Source: Pseudomonas sp. GM79 (lineage in GTDB: Bacteria; Pseudomonadota; Gammaproteobacteria; Pseudomonadales; Pseudomonadaceae). Taken from it: a stretch of 64,000 bases of DNA. Shown here one piece after another: positions 45,614 to 56,010 of the stretch. The first letter of the stretch is position 1. Each line of letters opens with the position of its first letter. Under the pieces are notes generated by a model that saw only the letters and a list, made by a program, of their open reading frames with translations, made no database searches and had not been told where the DNA came from. Made by a program: the position numbers and the translations under genes. The stretch is taken from the NCBI RefSeq assembly GCF_000282495.1, contig NZ_AKJE01000044.1, positions 56,038-120,037 of the forward strand, written 5' to 3'.

Positions 45614-45706
45614 AATGTGGGAGCGGGCTTGCTCGCGAAAGGGCCATCACATTCAACATCAATGTTGGTGACAGACCGCCTTCGCGAGCAAGCCCGCTCC
45701 CACATT
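45614..45706. repeat. REPIN
   Basis: 26-bp perfect inverted arms 45614-45639 and 45681-45706 with the GTGGGAGCGGGCTTGC core, upstream of aqpZ. Confidence 0.9.
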
Positions 45707-45864
45707 AGACCTGCGATAACCGCCACAACCCTTTAGACACGGGCTCCGGCGGTTTTTATGGTCACTGGAATTTCATTCAAACCCTGCTGTACTCAGCAAA
45801 GGTTCTGGAGTAGTCCATCTGCTGGATGCACAACGACAGTGTTATCTCGACAGGGAAACTCGCT

Positions 45865-46563
45865 ATGTCTTTGTTCAAACGTTCGGCTACAGAATTGGTA
45901 GGTACGTTCTGGCTGGTGTTGGGGGGGTGCGGCAGTGCGGTCCTGGCGGCGGCGTTTCCAGACGTAGGGATCGGTTTGCTGGGGGTGTCCCTGGCATTCG
46001 GTTTGACGGTGCTGACGATGGCCTTCGCTATCGGCCACATTTCGGGCTGCCATCTCAACCCTGCGGTTTCGGTCGGGCTGGTCGTCGGCGGACGATTCCC
46101 TGCCAAAGAACTGCCCGCCTATATCATCGCCCAAGTGATCGGCGGGATCATCGCAGCGGCTCTACTGTACTTCATCGCCAGCGGCAAACCCGGCTTCGAA
46201 CTGGCCAGCGGCCTTGCGTCCAATGGCTACGGCGAACACTCGCCCGGCGGCTACTCGATGGCGGCGGGGTTTGTCAGTGAACTGGTGATGACCGCCATGT
46301 TCATCCTGATCATTCTCGGCTCCACCGATAAACGCGCGCCGGCCGGGCTGGCGCCCATCGCCATCGGCCTGGCGCTGACCCTGATCCACTTGATCTCGAT
46401 TCCGGTCACCAACACCTCAGTCAACCCGGCCCGCAGTACGGGCCCGGCACTGATTGTCGGCGGTTGGGCGATTCAACAACTGTGGCTGTTCTGGCTGGCG
46501 CCGATTCTGGGTGCGGTCATCGGCGGTGTGATGTATCGCTGGCTGGGTAAAGAAGACAGCTGA
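45865..46563 (+). CDS. aqpZ: Aquaporin Z
   Basis: 232 residues with six membrane helices and the two NPA boxes HLNPAVSVG (near residue 64) and SVNPARSTG (near 188). The first helix reads [20 protein letters not shown] as in AqpZ. It mediates water flux. The ATG at 45865 ([11 protein letters not shown]) with AGGGAA is used; the longer frame from 45826 is not required. Confidence 0.95.
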   Translation: MSLFKRSATELVGTFWLVLGGCGSAVLAAAFPDVGIGLLGVSLAFGLTVLTMAFAIGHISGCHLNPAVSVGLVVGGRFPAKELPAYIIAQVIGGIIAAALLYFIASGKPGFELASGLASNGYGEHSPGGYSMAAGFVSELVMTAMFILIILGSTDKRAPAGLAPIAIGLALTLIHLISIPVTNTSVNPARSTGPALIVGGWAIQQLWLFWLAPILGAVIGGVMYRWLGKEDS

Positions 46564-46583
46564 CAAGGGACATAACGCGAAGA

Positions 46584-47708
46584 TCAGCCTTGCCGGTAAG
46601 GCAAGGCGGTTTTCGCTTCTTCCGCATACCCCATGACCCCGACACGTTCGCGCTCAAGGAAGTCTTTCACCGCCGACTTCAAGCCCGGATGGCGCAGGTA
46701 ATGCCAGGAATGGGTGATCACCGGTTCAAAGCCACGAATCAACTTGTGCTCGCCCTGAGCGCCGGCGTCGAAACGCTGGAAGCCGTTGGCAATCGCGTAA
46801 TCCATGCCTTGATAGAAACAAGTCTCGAAATGCAGGCGATCGAACTCCGCGAGGCAACCCCAGTAACGACCGTAAAAGCTGTCGCCCCCGACCAGACTGA
46901 AGGCCATGGCCACCGGTCGTGAGCCTTGTTTAGCCAGCACCACACGAATCGATTCCGGCATGCGCTCGGCCAATAGACTGAAAAATTCCCGGGTCAGGTA
47001 CGGCGCCTGACGACGCACCGCGTAGGTATTGGCGTAGCAGGCATACACAAAGTCCCACTGCGCCTGATCCAGTTGCCGTCCTTCCAGCCATTCGAAGTCG
47101 ATGCCCTGCCCGGCCACTTGCTCACGTTCCTTGCGCATTTGCTTGCGCTTGCGCGAACTGAGGGCGTCGAGGAAGTCCTGAAAATCCCGATAACCGCGGT
47201 TCTGCCAGTGGTACTGACAGCCAATGCGCTGCAACCAGCCAGGCTGTTGGGCCAATGCCGCGTCGGTGAATGGATCGGTGAAGTTGATATGGGCGCTGGA
47301 GAGTCCTTCGATCTCAAGGTAACCCGGCAGGCTCTGCAGGAGTTCGAAACCGTCCTCGATCGTCGCCGCCAGCAATCGCGGCCCGCTGACCGGGCTGAAC
47401 GGTACCGCCGTCAACAGTTTGGGGTAGTAGTCGATGCCGGCACGCTCACAGGCTTCGGCCCAGGCATGGTCGAACACGTACTCGCCGTAGGAATGCCATT
47501 TGCGGTAACTGGGCAGTGCGGCGATCAGACGATCGCCTTCAACATGCAACAGATGCTCGGGCTGCCAGCCGGAATGCGGGCCGAGGCTGGCGCTGTCTTC
47601 CAACGCACTCAGAAAGGCATGACGCAGAAACGGCTGAGTTTCCGGCACCAGCGCGTCCCAGGTGTGCGGCGCGATTTCGGACAGACTTTCCAGACGTTGC
47701 AGCGGCAT
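46584..47708 (-). CDS. DUF482/FemAB-like GNAT-fold protein
   Basis: 374 residues. It has LPETQPFLRHAFLSALEDSA-like N-terminal order, the segments YYPKLLTAVPFSPVSGPRLL and KRKQMRKEREQVAGQGIDFE, and the C-terminal FDAGAQGEHKLIRGFEPVIT, which I recognise as the 'peptidogalycan biosynthesis' DUF482 (COG3146) family. Acetyl- or aminoacyl-transfer is presumed; the substrate is unproven. It is convergent with aqpZ. Confidence 0.85.
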   Translation of the reverse strand: MPLQRLESLSEIAPHTWDALVPETQPFLRHAFLSALEDSASLGPHSGWQPEHLLHVEGDRLIAALPSYRKWHSYGEYVFDHAWAEACERAGIDYYPKLLTAVPFSPVSGPRLLAATIEDGFELLQSLPGYLEIEGLSSAHINFTDPFTDAALAQQPGWLQRIGCQYHWQNRGYRDFQDFLDALSSRKRKQMRKEREQVAGQGIDFEWLEGRQLDQAQWDFVYACYANTYAVRRQAPYLTREFFSLLAERMPESIRVVLAKQGSRPVAMAFSLVGGDSFYGRYWGCLAEFDRLHFETCFYQGMDYAIANGFQRFDAGAQGEHKLIRGFEPVITHSWHYLRHPGLKSAVKDFLERERVGVMGYAEEAKTALPYRQG

Positions 47709-47776
47709 CAGTATCCCCGACCATCATTTTCTACAGATGGGAGGAGTATCGCTTATCTGATTGCCTAACCCGAAAC

Positions 47777-47802
47777 AAAAAAAACCCCGCCGAAGCGGGG
47801 TT
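47777..47802 (-). terminator. Rho-independent terminator for the porin gene
   Basis: On the minus strand AACCCCGC, a TTCG tetraloop and GCGGGGTT run into a T-stretch. It lies 56 bp past the porin stop codon. Confidence 0.92.
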
Positions 47803-47857
47803 AAACGAGAGGAGCTTTAACGGATGAAGAAAGAGCTCTTACAGCGTTTACTGCAAT

Positions 47858-49201
47858 TTAGAACACGTATTGAGCGCGGACCACGAAGCCGTCACCGCTG
47901 TCATCACCGGTGCGACGGGCAGGCGTCGTGCCGCTGGCCGCAGTGGCATTGGTCACGTTGTCCGTCTTGGCCTTGAGGTAGGCGCCAGTGATTTTCACCG
48001 CTTCGTTGGCGTACCAGTTGACGCCCAGGGTATGCACTTGGGCTTCGGCATCGCCGACATCGCGGGTCAGGCTGGCGGTGGTGATGTTGTCGTCTTCGAC
48101 GGTCAGGCTGTCGTAACGATAGAACAGCTCCCAGGCGCCGATGGATTTGTTGGCTGGCTTGATCGCGTCGAACTTGCCGACTTTATAGCCACGGGCTTCG
48201 CCGGTGAGGGTGTAGGCACCCTGAACGTAGAAACCGTGACCTTTGATGTCTTCAAGGTTGCTGGCATCGGCCTTGGTCTTGCGGGCGATGTATTCACCCT
48301 GGATCGAGGCCGGGCCCATGGCGAATGCGGCTTCCAGGCCGTAAGCGTCGTCACGGTCATAGGAGCCGGCCGGCGACGAGGAACTGCCGCCCAGCACCGG
48401 ACGGTTGCCGTTGGTGCCAGCATCGTTGCCACCGAGGGTTTCAACGCCACGCATGCCCATGCGGGTGCGATAACGCGAATCGAAGGCCGTGTCGGAGACA
48501 TCACGGGAAGCCACGTTCACACCGAAGTGCAGCACGTTGCCGGCGTCATGCATCGGCGCGAAGACGAAACGCCCGTTGGCCTGTTTAACGCTGTTGCCAT
48601 CGGTATCGTCGGTGTCTTTGCTGAACACGCCGGCGGAAGCGTAGAACGAATCAGCGAAGGTACTGGAGGCTTGCAGGCCCAGGCCATTCTGGTGGCTGTT
48701 CGCCCAATCGACCATGTCGTACGCCATGTTGCGTTCTGGCGCAGTGACCCACTTGGAGCTGGTGGCTTTTTCCAGGCCGAAGTCCGGGTCGAAACGACCG
48801 ACTTTGATCGAGACCGGTTTGAAGCCGTTGTAGGCCAACGACGCTTCGTCGAAGTAACCGTTGTCGGAATCACCGCTGTTGTGGGAGAAGTCGTAGTTGA
48901 TGGTGTAAGCCCAATCCGTGTACAGCACACCAGACAGCTCCAGGAAGCCACGACGGATGTAGGCAGCGTCGGCGGTATCGCCGTTTCGGGTGTAGACACC
49001 ATCGAACTGGCTGTAGTCAGCCTGCAAGCGACCGCCGAGTTTGAAGCTGAATTCTTTATCGGTGGTGGCGACTTCGAGGCCGCCCTTGGTTTTGACTACG
49101 ATATCGGCGCCGTCAGTGGTGACGGTGCCAGCGAAAGCCTGGGCGGTTACTGCCATGGCCAATGCGCTGGCGGCAAAACCGGCGAAGTGCTTACGGATCA
49201 T
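47858..49201 (-). CDS. OprP/OprO-type phosphate-selective porin
   Basis: 447 residues. A signal peptide ([20 protein letters not shown], cleaved after QAFA) is followed by an outer membrane beta-barrel with [40 protein letters not shown] and the C-terminal VVRAQYVF ending in Phe, as in OprP/OprO. The family carries phosphate or polyphosphate into the periplasm. About 125 bp upstream a CTGTCATAAAA matches one half of the Pho box, but the second half is poor. I do not assign OprO or OprP specifically. Confidence 0.85.
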   Translation of the reverse strand: MIRKHFAGFAASALAMAVTAQAFAGTVTTDGADIVVKTKGGLEVATTDKEFSFKLGGRLQADYSQFDGVYTRNGDTADAAYIRRGFLELSGVLYTDWAYTINYDFSHNSGDSDNGYFDEASLAYNGFKPVSIKVGRFDPDFGLEKATSSKWVTAPERNMAYDMVDWANSHQNGLGLQASSTFADSFYASAGVFSKDTDDTDGNSVKQANGRFVFAPMHDAGNVLHFGVNVASRDVSDTAFDSRYRTRMGMRGVETLGGNDAGTNGNRPVLGGSSSSPAGSYDRDDAYGLEAAFAMGPASIQGEYIARKTKADASNLEDIKGHGFYVQGAYTLTGEARGYKVGKFDAIKPANKSIGAWELFYRYDSLTVEDDNITTASLTRDVGDAEAQVHTLGVNWYANEAVKITGAYLKAKTDNVTNATAASGTTPARRTGDDSGDGFVVRAQYVF

Positions 49202-49432
49202 CGAAGAGTTCCCCTAATTGGTGGTCTGTAGCTTGGAAACACGCGGGTCTGGCCCGCTTGTGTTGGGAGGGAATCTTGGAGGCGGGGTATTTCAGCCGGG
49301 TTGCTGATAGATAAAGATTTTATGACAGGGGAACTTTTTTACTTCGAATCGAAATAACAGAAAAGCAGCGTCAAGGGATGAGCTGCAAGCCGCAAGTTAG
49401 AGCGGCTGAAGGGGGTATTACGCGCGGGGAAA
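49202..49432. promoter_or_regulatory. Porin upstream region with partial Pho box
   Basis: No gene. On the minus strand 49328-49318 reads CTGTCATAAAA, as in one half of the PhoB box; the following seven bases match the second half only weakly. The remainder is AT-rich spacer before the anti-sigma gene. Confidence 0.3.
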
Positions 49433-49669
49433 CTACGGTTTGTTCTTCAGATGTTCGTTGGCAAGCCGTTCAGCCAGCGCATCCAGATCAGCTACAGGTG
49501 GCTCGGGCATCACCTTCAAGGTGGCCTGCATCAACCGCATCTGCCGAATGAACCGTCGGCAATTGGGGCAAAACATCAAATGATGCCGCACCATCAGTCG
49601 CTCTCGAAAACTCAACTGGCCATCGAGATAATCACTGGAGCGCGCCACTTGTTCCTTGCAGGTCAACAT
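49433..49669 (-). CDS. zf-HC2 anti-sigma factor
   Basis: 78 residues. The HC2 zinc motif reads MVRHHLMFCPNCRRFIRQM (H-x3-C-x2-C) near residue 27, after LTCKEQVARSSDYLDGQLSF. Small proteins of this type hold ECF sigma factors inactive. It overlaps the upstream sigma factor gene by 7 bp. Lacking a membrane helix, it is a cytoplasmic sensor. Confidence 0.9.
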   Translation of the reverse strand: MLTCKEQVARSSDYLDGQLSFRERLMVRHHLMFCPNCRRFIRQMRLMQATLKVMPEPPVADLDALAERLANEHLKNKP

Positions 49670-50277
49670 TCGCCGGTTTCCTCAAAATGCTCCACGGTCG
49701 CAAAGACCTTCAACCGTGCCCTATGCAGCAGCACACGAACATTGGAGAGCGAGATCTCCAGAAGATTACAGATCTCCTCCAGCTCCAGCCCCTGTCGCTC
49801 ACGCAACAGCAAAACACTGCTTTGCAGTTCCGACAGGCTGAGCAGCGTGTGCTCCAGACATTCGCGCAGCTCGTTTTCGGTCAACAGGGCCTCTGGCGTG
49901 TCCTGATGCCAGGCGTACGGCGCCACCAGCCAATGTCCATCAGTCGATGAAAAACGATCGTCATCGAGTGTGCCGTGAGGCGACGGCAGGTCATCGAGCA
50001 GCACTTCCCGGCGGTTTTGCTTGTAGCGGCTCTTGGCCGAGTTGGCGGTGATGGTCAGCAGCCAGGTCTTGAGGCTCGAACGCCCCTCGAACCCGCCGAG
50101 ATTGCGCACCACCGACAGCCAGGCATCCTGTACCACTTCGTCGACGTGTCGGTTGCCGACGATGGCATAGGCCACCGCGCGCATGGCGCTCTGGTAAGTG
50201 CTGACCAGTTCCTTGAAAGCCCTCTGCTCGCCCGCCAGCAGGCGTTCGAGCAATAGGGTGTCGTCAGCTGCGGCCAT
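49663..50277 (-). CDS. ECF-subfamily RNA polymerase sigma factor
   Basis: 204 residues. Region 2 (YAIVGNRHVDEVVQDAWLSV) and region 4 (LSLSELQSSVLLLRERQGLE, LLEISLSNVRVLLHRARLK) are present, with a longer linker between. It pairs with the zf-HC2 gene behind it. In P. aeruginosa an ECF sigma gene of this kind lies next to the fabH-like PA3286, which is the order seen here. Confidence 0.92.
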   Translation of the reverse strand: MAAADDTLLLERLLAGEQRAFKELVSTYQSAMRAVAYAIVGNRHVDEVVQDAWLSVVRNLGGFEGRSSLKTWLLTITANSAKSRYKQNRREVLLDDLPSPHGTLDDDRFSSTDGHWLVAPYAWHQDTPEALLTENELRECLEHTLLSLSELQSSVLLLRERQGLELEEICNLLEISLSNVRVLLHRARLKVFATVEHFEETGEC

Positions 50278-50323
50278 GCAAACCTCGTTTCAGAACCACC
50301 GGTATTCCAGTGTCGGACACCAT

Positions 50324-50413
50324 TGTGGGAGCGGGCTTGCTCGCGAAGAGGGAGTGTCGGTCGACATGAATATTGCCTGATACACCGCCTTCGCGAGCAA
50401 GCCCGCTCCCACA
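50324..50413. repeat. REPIN
   Basis: 25-bp perfect inverted arms 50324-50348 and 50389-50413 with the GTGGGAGCGGGCTTGC core, just after the sigma factor gene start and before the KASIII-like stop. Confidence 0.9.
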
Positions 50414-50467
50414 GGTTCCGCGCCTTAACCGAGAATGGCATTGGGACAATGCCACCTCGCGACAGCT

Positions 50468-51589
50468 TCAGCGCTTGCGCAGAATCACGCTGCCAATCGA
50501 GTAACCGGCGCCGAACGAGCTGAGTACGGCCAGCGAACCGCTGACCAGATCGTCCTGATTCTTGTGAAACGAAATGACCGAACCGGCAGAACTGGTGTTG
50601 GCATAGGTGTCGAGAATCACCGGGGCTTCTTCTTCGGTGGCTTCGCGGCCCAGCAGCTTCTTGACGATCAGGTGGTTCATGCTGAGGTTGGCCTGGTGCA
50701 GCCAGAAGCGCTTCACGTCGCTGACGTTGAGCTGGTTTTCTTCCAGGTGCGTGGCGATCAGCTCGGCGACCATCGGGCAGACATCGCGGAACACCTTGCG
50801 GCCTTCCTGGACGAACAGCTTGTCGGGGGCACCGATGCCCTCTTCCGCAGCGCGGTTGAGGAACCCGAAGTTGTTGCGGATGTTGTTGGAGAACTTGGTC
50901 AGCAGTTTGGTGCTGACCACGTCGAACTGGTACTTGGACGTCGCCAGATCCGCACGCTCGATGATCACCGCCGTGGCGGCGTCGCCGAAGATGAAGTGGC
51001 TGTCGCGGTCGCGGAAATTCAGGTGACCGGTGCAGACTTCTGGGTTGACCATCAGGATCGCCCGAGCCTGGCCCAGTTGCACGCTGTTGGCCGCAGCCTG
51101 GATGCCGAAAGTCGCCGAGGAACAGGCGACGTTCATGTCGAAACCGAAACCCTGGATGCCCAGCGCTTCCTGGACTTCGATGGCGATGGCCGGGTAGGCG
51201 CGTTGCAGGTTGGAGCAGGCGACGATTACACCGTCGATGTCAGCGGCGGTCTTGCCGGCGCGCTGCAAGGCTTGCTCGGCCGCGCCGATGGCCATCTGGC
51301 AAAGCACCGACCACTCGTCGTTGGAACGTTCAGGCAGGCGTGGTGCCATGCGCTGCGGATCGAGAATGCCGTCCTTGTCCATGACAAAGCGGCTTTTGAT
51401 GCCGGACGCTTTTTCGATAAACGCTGCGCTGGATTCGGTCAATGCCTGGATTTCGCCGCGCGCGATGGCTTCGGCGTTGTCGGCGTTGAACTGCGCGACG
51501 TAAGCGTTGAAAGACTGCACCAGCTCTTCATTGGAAATGCTGTTGGCCGGGGTGTACAGGCCGGTGCCGCTGATGACGACGTTATGCAT
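50468..51589 (-). CDS. Beta-ketoacyl-ACP synthase III-like enzyme
   Basis: 373 residues, a long FabH-like thiolase-fold protein. The catalytic Cys is in NVACSSATFG near residue 152, His in FWLHQANLSMN near 284, and Asn in TYANTSSAGSV near 315. It condenses an acyl-CoA with malonyl-ACP to start fatty acid synthesis. In P. aeruginosa the homologous PA3286 lets fatty acid degradation intermediates enter synthesis. ATG 51589 gives MHNVVISGTGLY; the longer frame is not needed. Confidence 0.85.
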   Translation of the reverse strand: MHNVVISGTGLYTPANSISNEELVQSFNAYVAQFNADNAEAIARGEIQALTESSAAFIEKASGIKSRFVMDKDGILDPQRMAPRLPERSNDEWSVLCQMAIGAAEQALQRAGKTAADIDGVIVACSNLQRAYPAIAIEVQEALGIQGFGFDMNVACSSATFGIQAAANSVQLGQARAILMVNPEVCTGHLNFRDRDSHFIFGDAATAVIIERADLATSKYQFDVVSTKLLTKFSNNIRNNFGFLNRAAEEGIGAPDKLFVQEGRKVFRDVCPMVAELIATHLEENQLNVSDVKRFWLHQANLSMNHLIVKKLLGREATEEEAPVILDTYANTSSAGSVISFHKNQDDLVSGSLAVLSSFGAGYSIGSVILRKR

Positions 51590-51895
51590 GGTCGTTTCTC
51601 TAATCCGTTCAGGCAGAAAGCGCTGGCACCGACGTACCAACACACAAAGGGTCTATTCCAGGCTCCGGACGCAAACCTGGCATCGCTTTATTCCGATCCG
51701 CCCGGGTCCGTGAAGGCTCAAAACCGCGGGGCTGGCGTTTATAGGCGCGAAGTTTGCCATAAACGTTGGCTTTTGGCGCCTTTTGCAAGAGCACAGCATA
51801 CGTGTGGGAGCGGACTTGCCCGCGATGAGGCCATCACATTCAACATCCATGTTGAATGGCAGACCGCCATCGCGGGCAAGCCCGCTCCCACAGGA
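51590..51895. repeat. KASIII upstream region with REPIN
   Basis: 306 bp. A REPIN occupies 51803-51892: 25-bp arms with the GTGGGAGCGGACTTGC and GCGGGCTTGC variants. The REPIN lies 4 bp from the hrpA stop codon. The remainder presumably holds the promoter of the KASIII-like gene. No other gene is visible. Confidence 0.85.
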
Positions 51896-54800
51896 TCAAG
51901 GCTCGACCTGGCTCCATTGCTTGTTCAGGCGCTTGTCGGAGATCGGCACCTTGGTCCCCAATTGCTGCGCGAACAGCGAGACCCGGTATTCCTCCAGCCA
52001 CCAGCGATAAAGTTCCAGCTGCGGATCGCGTTTGCCTTCCTGGGCGTGTTTGTTGGCGCGGGTCTGGTATTGGGCCCAGAGGCCGGACAATTCGCCGCTC
52101 CAGACCCGGTCCCGCTGTACCTGCGCACCGATTTTCTCGAAGCGCTGCTCGACCGCTTTCAGATAACGCGGCAGCTCCTTGAGCCACAGCATCGGCGTTT
52201 CACGCACGAACCCCGGATACACCAGATGGCTGAGCTGCTGCTTGATGTCGTTCAAGGCCACGGCTTGCGCCAGGTCGATCTTGCCCTTGAAGCGTTTTTG
52301 CAGGCCGTGCCAGAGCTTGAGAATCTCCAGCGTCAGCTTCGCCAGCCGTTCGGCGTGCTCGGTCCAGCCGCCACGTTTGCGCTCGGCCAGCGACGCCAGC
52401 CCGGCGCCATCGCGTGGCAATGGGTCTTCGCCCTCGAGAATGCAGCTGTCGAGACTGGCCAGCAGAATGTCTTCCACCAGGCTGTCGACTCGCCCCATGT
52501 CGCGATACATCAGGCCCAACTCGGTCAGCCCCGGCAACTTGCCGCGCAGGAACTTCGCCGGTTCCGCCAATTGCTGCATCAGCAAGCGCTGCAAGGCCCG
52601 GCGATGCTGGAACTCGGCTTCGGCCGGGGTCGAGAATCGACCTTCCTTGACTGTGCCGCCCTCTTCCACCAGCGCCGGATACACCGTCATCGATAGCCCG
52701 GCGATTTTCTGCTGGGTTTTCTCGGCCACGGCGGCAAAGACTTTCGGCTCCACCGGCTGTTGGCTCTTCGCCGTTTGCGGCACCGCCAACGCAGCCTGGC
52801 TCGCCTCGGCAAAGCGTGCGGTCAGCTCGGCCAGGTCACGGCCTTCGCCGAGGAACTTGCCCTGACCGTCGACGATTTCCAGGTTCATCCGCAAATGACT
52901 GTCGACCTGCTGCGAGGCTTCGGCCCACGCCTCATCGCTGACCCGCGCACCAGTCATGCGCAATAACTCGCGGCCCAGCGCCAGAGGCAACGAGCCCTCG
53001 GCAAACGTGATGCGCTGCAATGCAGCTTTGACGAAGTCTGGCACCGGCACGAAATTCTTGCGCAACGCTTTAGGCAGGTTGCGCACCAGCGCTATGCACT
53101 TGGCCTCGATCACGCCCGGCACCAGCCATTCCAGTCGTTCCGGCGGCAGCATCGGCAACAACGGCGCCGGCACGCGCAAGGTCACGCCGTCGCGAGGATG
53201 GTTGGGTTCAAAGTGATAACTCAGCGCCAGTTCCAGATCACCGATGTGCAGGGTGTCCGGGTAATGCGCGGCGGTGACTTCGCTGGCTTCGCGAGCCAGC
53301 ACGTCTTCTTCGCGCATGATCAGCAGCTGCGGGTCTTTCTGACTGTTGACCCGGTACCAACTGTCGAAGGTCGCGGTCTGGTGAATCTCTGCTGGCAGTC
53401 GCGCATCGTAGAAAGCGAACAAGGTTTCTTCGTCGGCGAGGATGTCGCGGCGGCGCGCCTTGGCTTCCAGTTCGTCGAGCTGTTCCAACAACTGTGCATT
53501 GGCAGACAAACACTTGGCCTTGGATTGAATCTCGCCGCGCACCAGACCTTCGCGAATAAAAAACTCACGAGACACCACCGGGTCGATCGGCCCGTAATGC
53601 ACCGGCCGGCGACCCACTACGATCAGCCCGAACAGGGTGATTTGCTCGAAGGCCACGACCTGACCGCGCTTCTTCTCCCAATGGGGTTCGAAGTGGTTTT
53701 TCTTGATCAGGTGCCCGGCCAGCGGCTCGATCCAGTCGGCGTCGATCTTGGCGACCATCCGCGCGTAGAGTTTGGTGGTTTCCACCAGTTCGGCGGTCAT
53801 CAGCCATTGCGGACGCTTCTTGCCAAGGCCCGACGACGGGTGAATCCAGAAGCGCCGCTGACGGGCACCGAGGTAATCGCCTTCATCGGTTTTCTGGCCG
53901 ATCTGGCTGAGCAATCCGGACAGCACGGCTTTGTGCAGTTTCGGGTAATCCGCCGGTTCTTTGTTGAGGCTCAGCTGCATGTCGCGGCAGATCAGGCTCA
54001 ACTGACGATGGGAGTCGCGCCACTCGCGCAGGCGCAGGTAATTCAGAAAATTCTTGCGGCACCAATTACGCAGCGGGCTGGCGGTCAAGGCCTGGCGTTG
54101 TTCTTCAAAACCACGCCACAGATTAACCAGCCCGGCGAAGTCCGAGTCCACGTCTTTCCACTGCGCGTGGGCTTGATCGGCGGCCTGCTGACGCTCCGGC
54201 GGACGTTCGCGCGGGTCCTGAATCGACATGGCACTGGCGACGATCAGCACTTCCTGCAAGCTGCCCAGTTTCGCTGCTTCCAGCAGCATGCGACCCATGC
54301 GCGGGTCCACAGGCAGCCGTGCCAGCTGGCGACCAAGCGGCGTCAACTGACTGTTGCGGTCCACCGCCGAGAGTTCTTGCAGCAGGTTGAAACCATCGCT
54401 GATGGCCTTGCCATCCGGCGGTTCGATAAACGGGAAATCGGTGATCTCGCCGAGGCGCAGATGGAGCATCTGCAAAATCACCGCCGCGAGGTTGGTCCGC
54501 AGGATTTCCGGGTCGGTAAATTCCGGGCGGCCGATGAAATCTTCTTCGCTATAGAGGCGGATGCAAATGCCCGGTTCGACCCGCCCGCAACGGCCTTTAC
54601 GCTGGTTGGCACTGGCCTGGGAAATCGCTTCGATGGGCAGGCGCTGCACCTTGGCGCGGTAGCTGTAACGACTGATGCGCGCGGTACCGCTGTCGATCAC
54701 GTAACGGATGCCCGGCACCGTCAGCGAGGTTTCGGCGACGTTGGTCGCCAGTACCACGCGACGTCCAGGGTGGGACTGGAAAATCCGCTGCTGCTCGGCC

Positions 54801-55807
54801 GGCGACAGCCGCGCGTACAACGGCAGAATCTCGGTGTGTTTGAGCTGGGCCTTGCGCAGCATGTCGGCCGCATCGCGAATCTCGCGCTCGCCGGGCAGGA
54901 ACACCAGCACGTCGCCGGGGCTCTTGCGCTCGCTACGTTCGAACGCGGCAATCTCGTCGAGGGTGGCGAGAATCGCCTGATCCACGGTCAGGTCATCCTC
55001 GACGCGGTTGCCCTCCTCGTCCTGCTCCAGGGTCAGCGGGCGGTACCAGGTTTCTACCGGGAAGGTACGACCGGAGACCTCGACGATCGGCGCATCATCG
55101 AAATGCTTGGAGAAACGCTCCAGGTCGATGGTGGCCGAGGTGATGATGACTTTCAGGTCCGGCCGGCGCGGCAACAGGGTTTTCAGGTAACCGAGCAGGA
55201 AGTCGATGTTCAGGCTGCGTTCGTGGGCTTCGTCGACGATGATCGTGTCGTAGCGTTCGAGGTAGCGGTCGTTCTGGGTTTCCGCCAGCAGGATGCCGTC
55301 GGTCATCAGTTTGATCAGGGTGTTGGAATCGCTCTGATCCTCGAACCGCACCTGATAGCCGACCAACGCGCCCAACGGCGTCGCCAATTCTTCAGCGACC
55401 CGGCTCGCCACACTGCGCGCGGCGATTCGACGGGGCTGGGTGTGGCCGATCAGGCCGTGCTGGCCGCGACCGATTTCCAGGCAGATTTTCGGCAACTGGG
55501 TGGTTTTACCCGACCCGGTTTCGCCGGCAATGATCAGCACCTGGTGCTTGAGCAACGCCTCTTTGATTTCGTCGCGCTTGGCGGCGATTGGCAGACTGTC
55601 GTCGTAACGAATCACCGGCAGGCTGGCGCGCCGCGCCAACACCTGATCGCAAGACGCCTGCGTGCGCGTCACCCACTGGGCCAGTTTGGCCTCGTCAGGT
55701 TTCTTGCGCAGCTCAAGCAACTGCCGCCGCAGCCGGTGGCGGTCGGCGAGCATGGCGTGATCGAGGTTTTTCAGCAGTTTGTCGATTGAAGGCGATTCGT
55801 CAGTCAT
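51896..55807 (-). CDS. hrpA: DEAH-box ATP-dependent RNA helicase HrpA
   Basis: 1303 residues, the size of HrpA. Motif I is GETGSGKTTQLPK near residue 95, motif II VDEAHERS (DEAH) near 192, motif III SATIDLERF, motif V/VI LATNVAETSLT and QRKGRCGR. The helicase-associated, OB-fold and C-terminal DUF3418 regions follow. It remodels RNA and rescues stalled ribosomes in E. coli. Single gene on the minus strand. Confidence 0.96.
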   Translation of the reverse strand: MTDESPSIDKLLKNLDHAMLADRHRLRRQLLELRKKPDEAKLAQWVTRTQASCDQVLARRASLPVIRYDDSLPIAAKRDEIKEALLKHQVLIIAGETGSGKTTQLPKICLEIGRGQHGLIGHTQPRRIAARSVASRVAEELATPLGALVGYQVRFEDQSDSNTLIKLMTDGILLAETQNDRYLERYDTIIVDEAHERSLNIDFLLGYLKTLLPRRPDLKVIITSATIDLERFSKHFDDAPIVEVSGRTFPVETWYRPLTLEQDEEGNRVEDDLTVDQAILATLDEIAAFERSERKSPGDVLVFLPGEREIRDAADMLRKAQLKHTEILPLYARLSPAEQQRIFQSHPGRRVVLATNVAETSLTVPGIRYVIDSGTARISRYSYRAKVQRLPIEAISQASANQRKGRCGRVEPGICIRLYSEEDFIGRPEFTDPEILRTNLAAVILQMLHLRLGEITDFPFIEPPDGKAISDGFNLLQELSAVDRNSQLTPLGRQLARLPVDPRMGRMLLEAAKLGSLQEVLIVASAMSIQDPRERPPERQQAADQAHAQWKDVDSDFAGLVNLWRGFEEQRQALTASPLRNWCRKNFLNYLRLREWRDSHRQLSLICRDMQLSLNKEPADYPKLHKAVLSGLLSQIGQKTDEGDYLGARQRRFWIHPSSGLGKKRPQWLMTAELVETTKLYARMVAKIDADWIEPLAGHLIKKNHFEPHWEKKRGQVVAFEQITLFGLIVVGRRPVHYGPIDPVVSREFFIREGLVRGEIQSKAKCLSANAQLLEQLDELEAKARRRDILADEETLFAFYDARLPAEIHQTATFDSWYRVNSQKDPQLLIMREEDVLAREASEVTAAHYPDTLHIGDLELALSYHFEPNHPRDGVTLRVPAPLLPMLPPERLEWLVPGVIEAKCIALVRNLPKALRKNFVPVPDFVKAALQRITFAEGSLPLALGRELLRMTGARVSDEAWAEASQQVDSHLRMNLEIVDGQGKFLGEGRDLAELTARFAEASQAALAVPQTAKSQQPVEPKVFAAVAEKTQQKIAGLSMTVYPALVEEGGTVKEGRFSTPAEAEFQHRRALQRLLMQQLAEPAKFLRGKLPGLTELGLMYRDMGRVDSLVEDILLASLDSCILEGEDPLPRDGAGLASLAERKRGGWTEHAERLAKLTLEILKLWHGLQKRFKGKIDLAQAVALNDIKQQLSHLVYPGFVRETPMLWLKELPRYLKAVEQRFEKIGAQVQRDRVWSGELSGLWAQYQTRANKHAQEGKRDPQLELYRWWLEEYRVSLFAQQLGTKVPISDKRLNKQWSQVEP

Positions 55808-55885
55808 CAGGTACGCAAAAGTCGTCTAGTGGCGCAGGGGGCGGATTGTCGCAGATTTGGCAGCGATTGCGGGTGTGGTTCTACT

Positions 55886-56001
55886 GTAGGAGCTGTGTAG
55901 GAGCTGTCGAGTGCAACGAGGCTGCGATCTTTTGATTTTGATTTTGATTTTTAAAGACAAGATCAAAAGATCGCAGCCTCGTTTCACGAGACAGCTCCTA
56001 C
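55886..56001. repeat. Long GTAGGAGCTG inverted repeat
   Basis: Third copy of the family seen at 6590 and 13745. Left arm from 55897 (GTAGGAGCTGTCGAGTGCAA), right arm ending at 56001. An extra GTAGGAGCTGT precedes the left arm at 55886, a short local duplication. It separates hrpA from aceK; the right arm ends 10 bp from the aceK stop codon. Confidence 0.85.
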
Positions 56002-56010
56002 AGGGGGGTG

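Noticed and set aside
49311..49328. Full Pho box before the porin
   Set aside because: Only one half matches well; the second half fits at about three of seven bases.
50435..52696. 753-codon open frame crossing the KASIII gene, a REPIN and hrpA
   Set aside because: Spans several real genes on the other strand and a repeat; not a plausible gene.
53198..55789. 863-codon open frame opposite hrpA
   Set aside because: It is the antisense shadow of a well-supported helicase gene; it has no recognisable domain and arises from G+C-rich codon bias.
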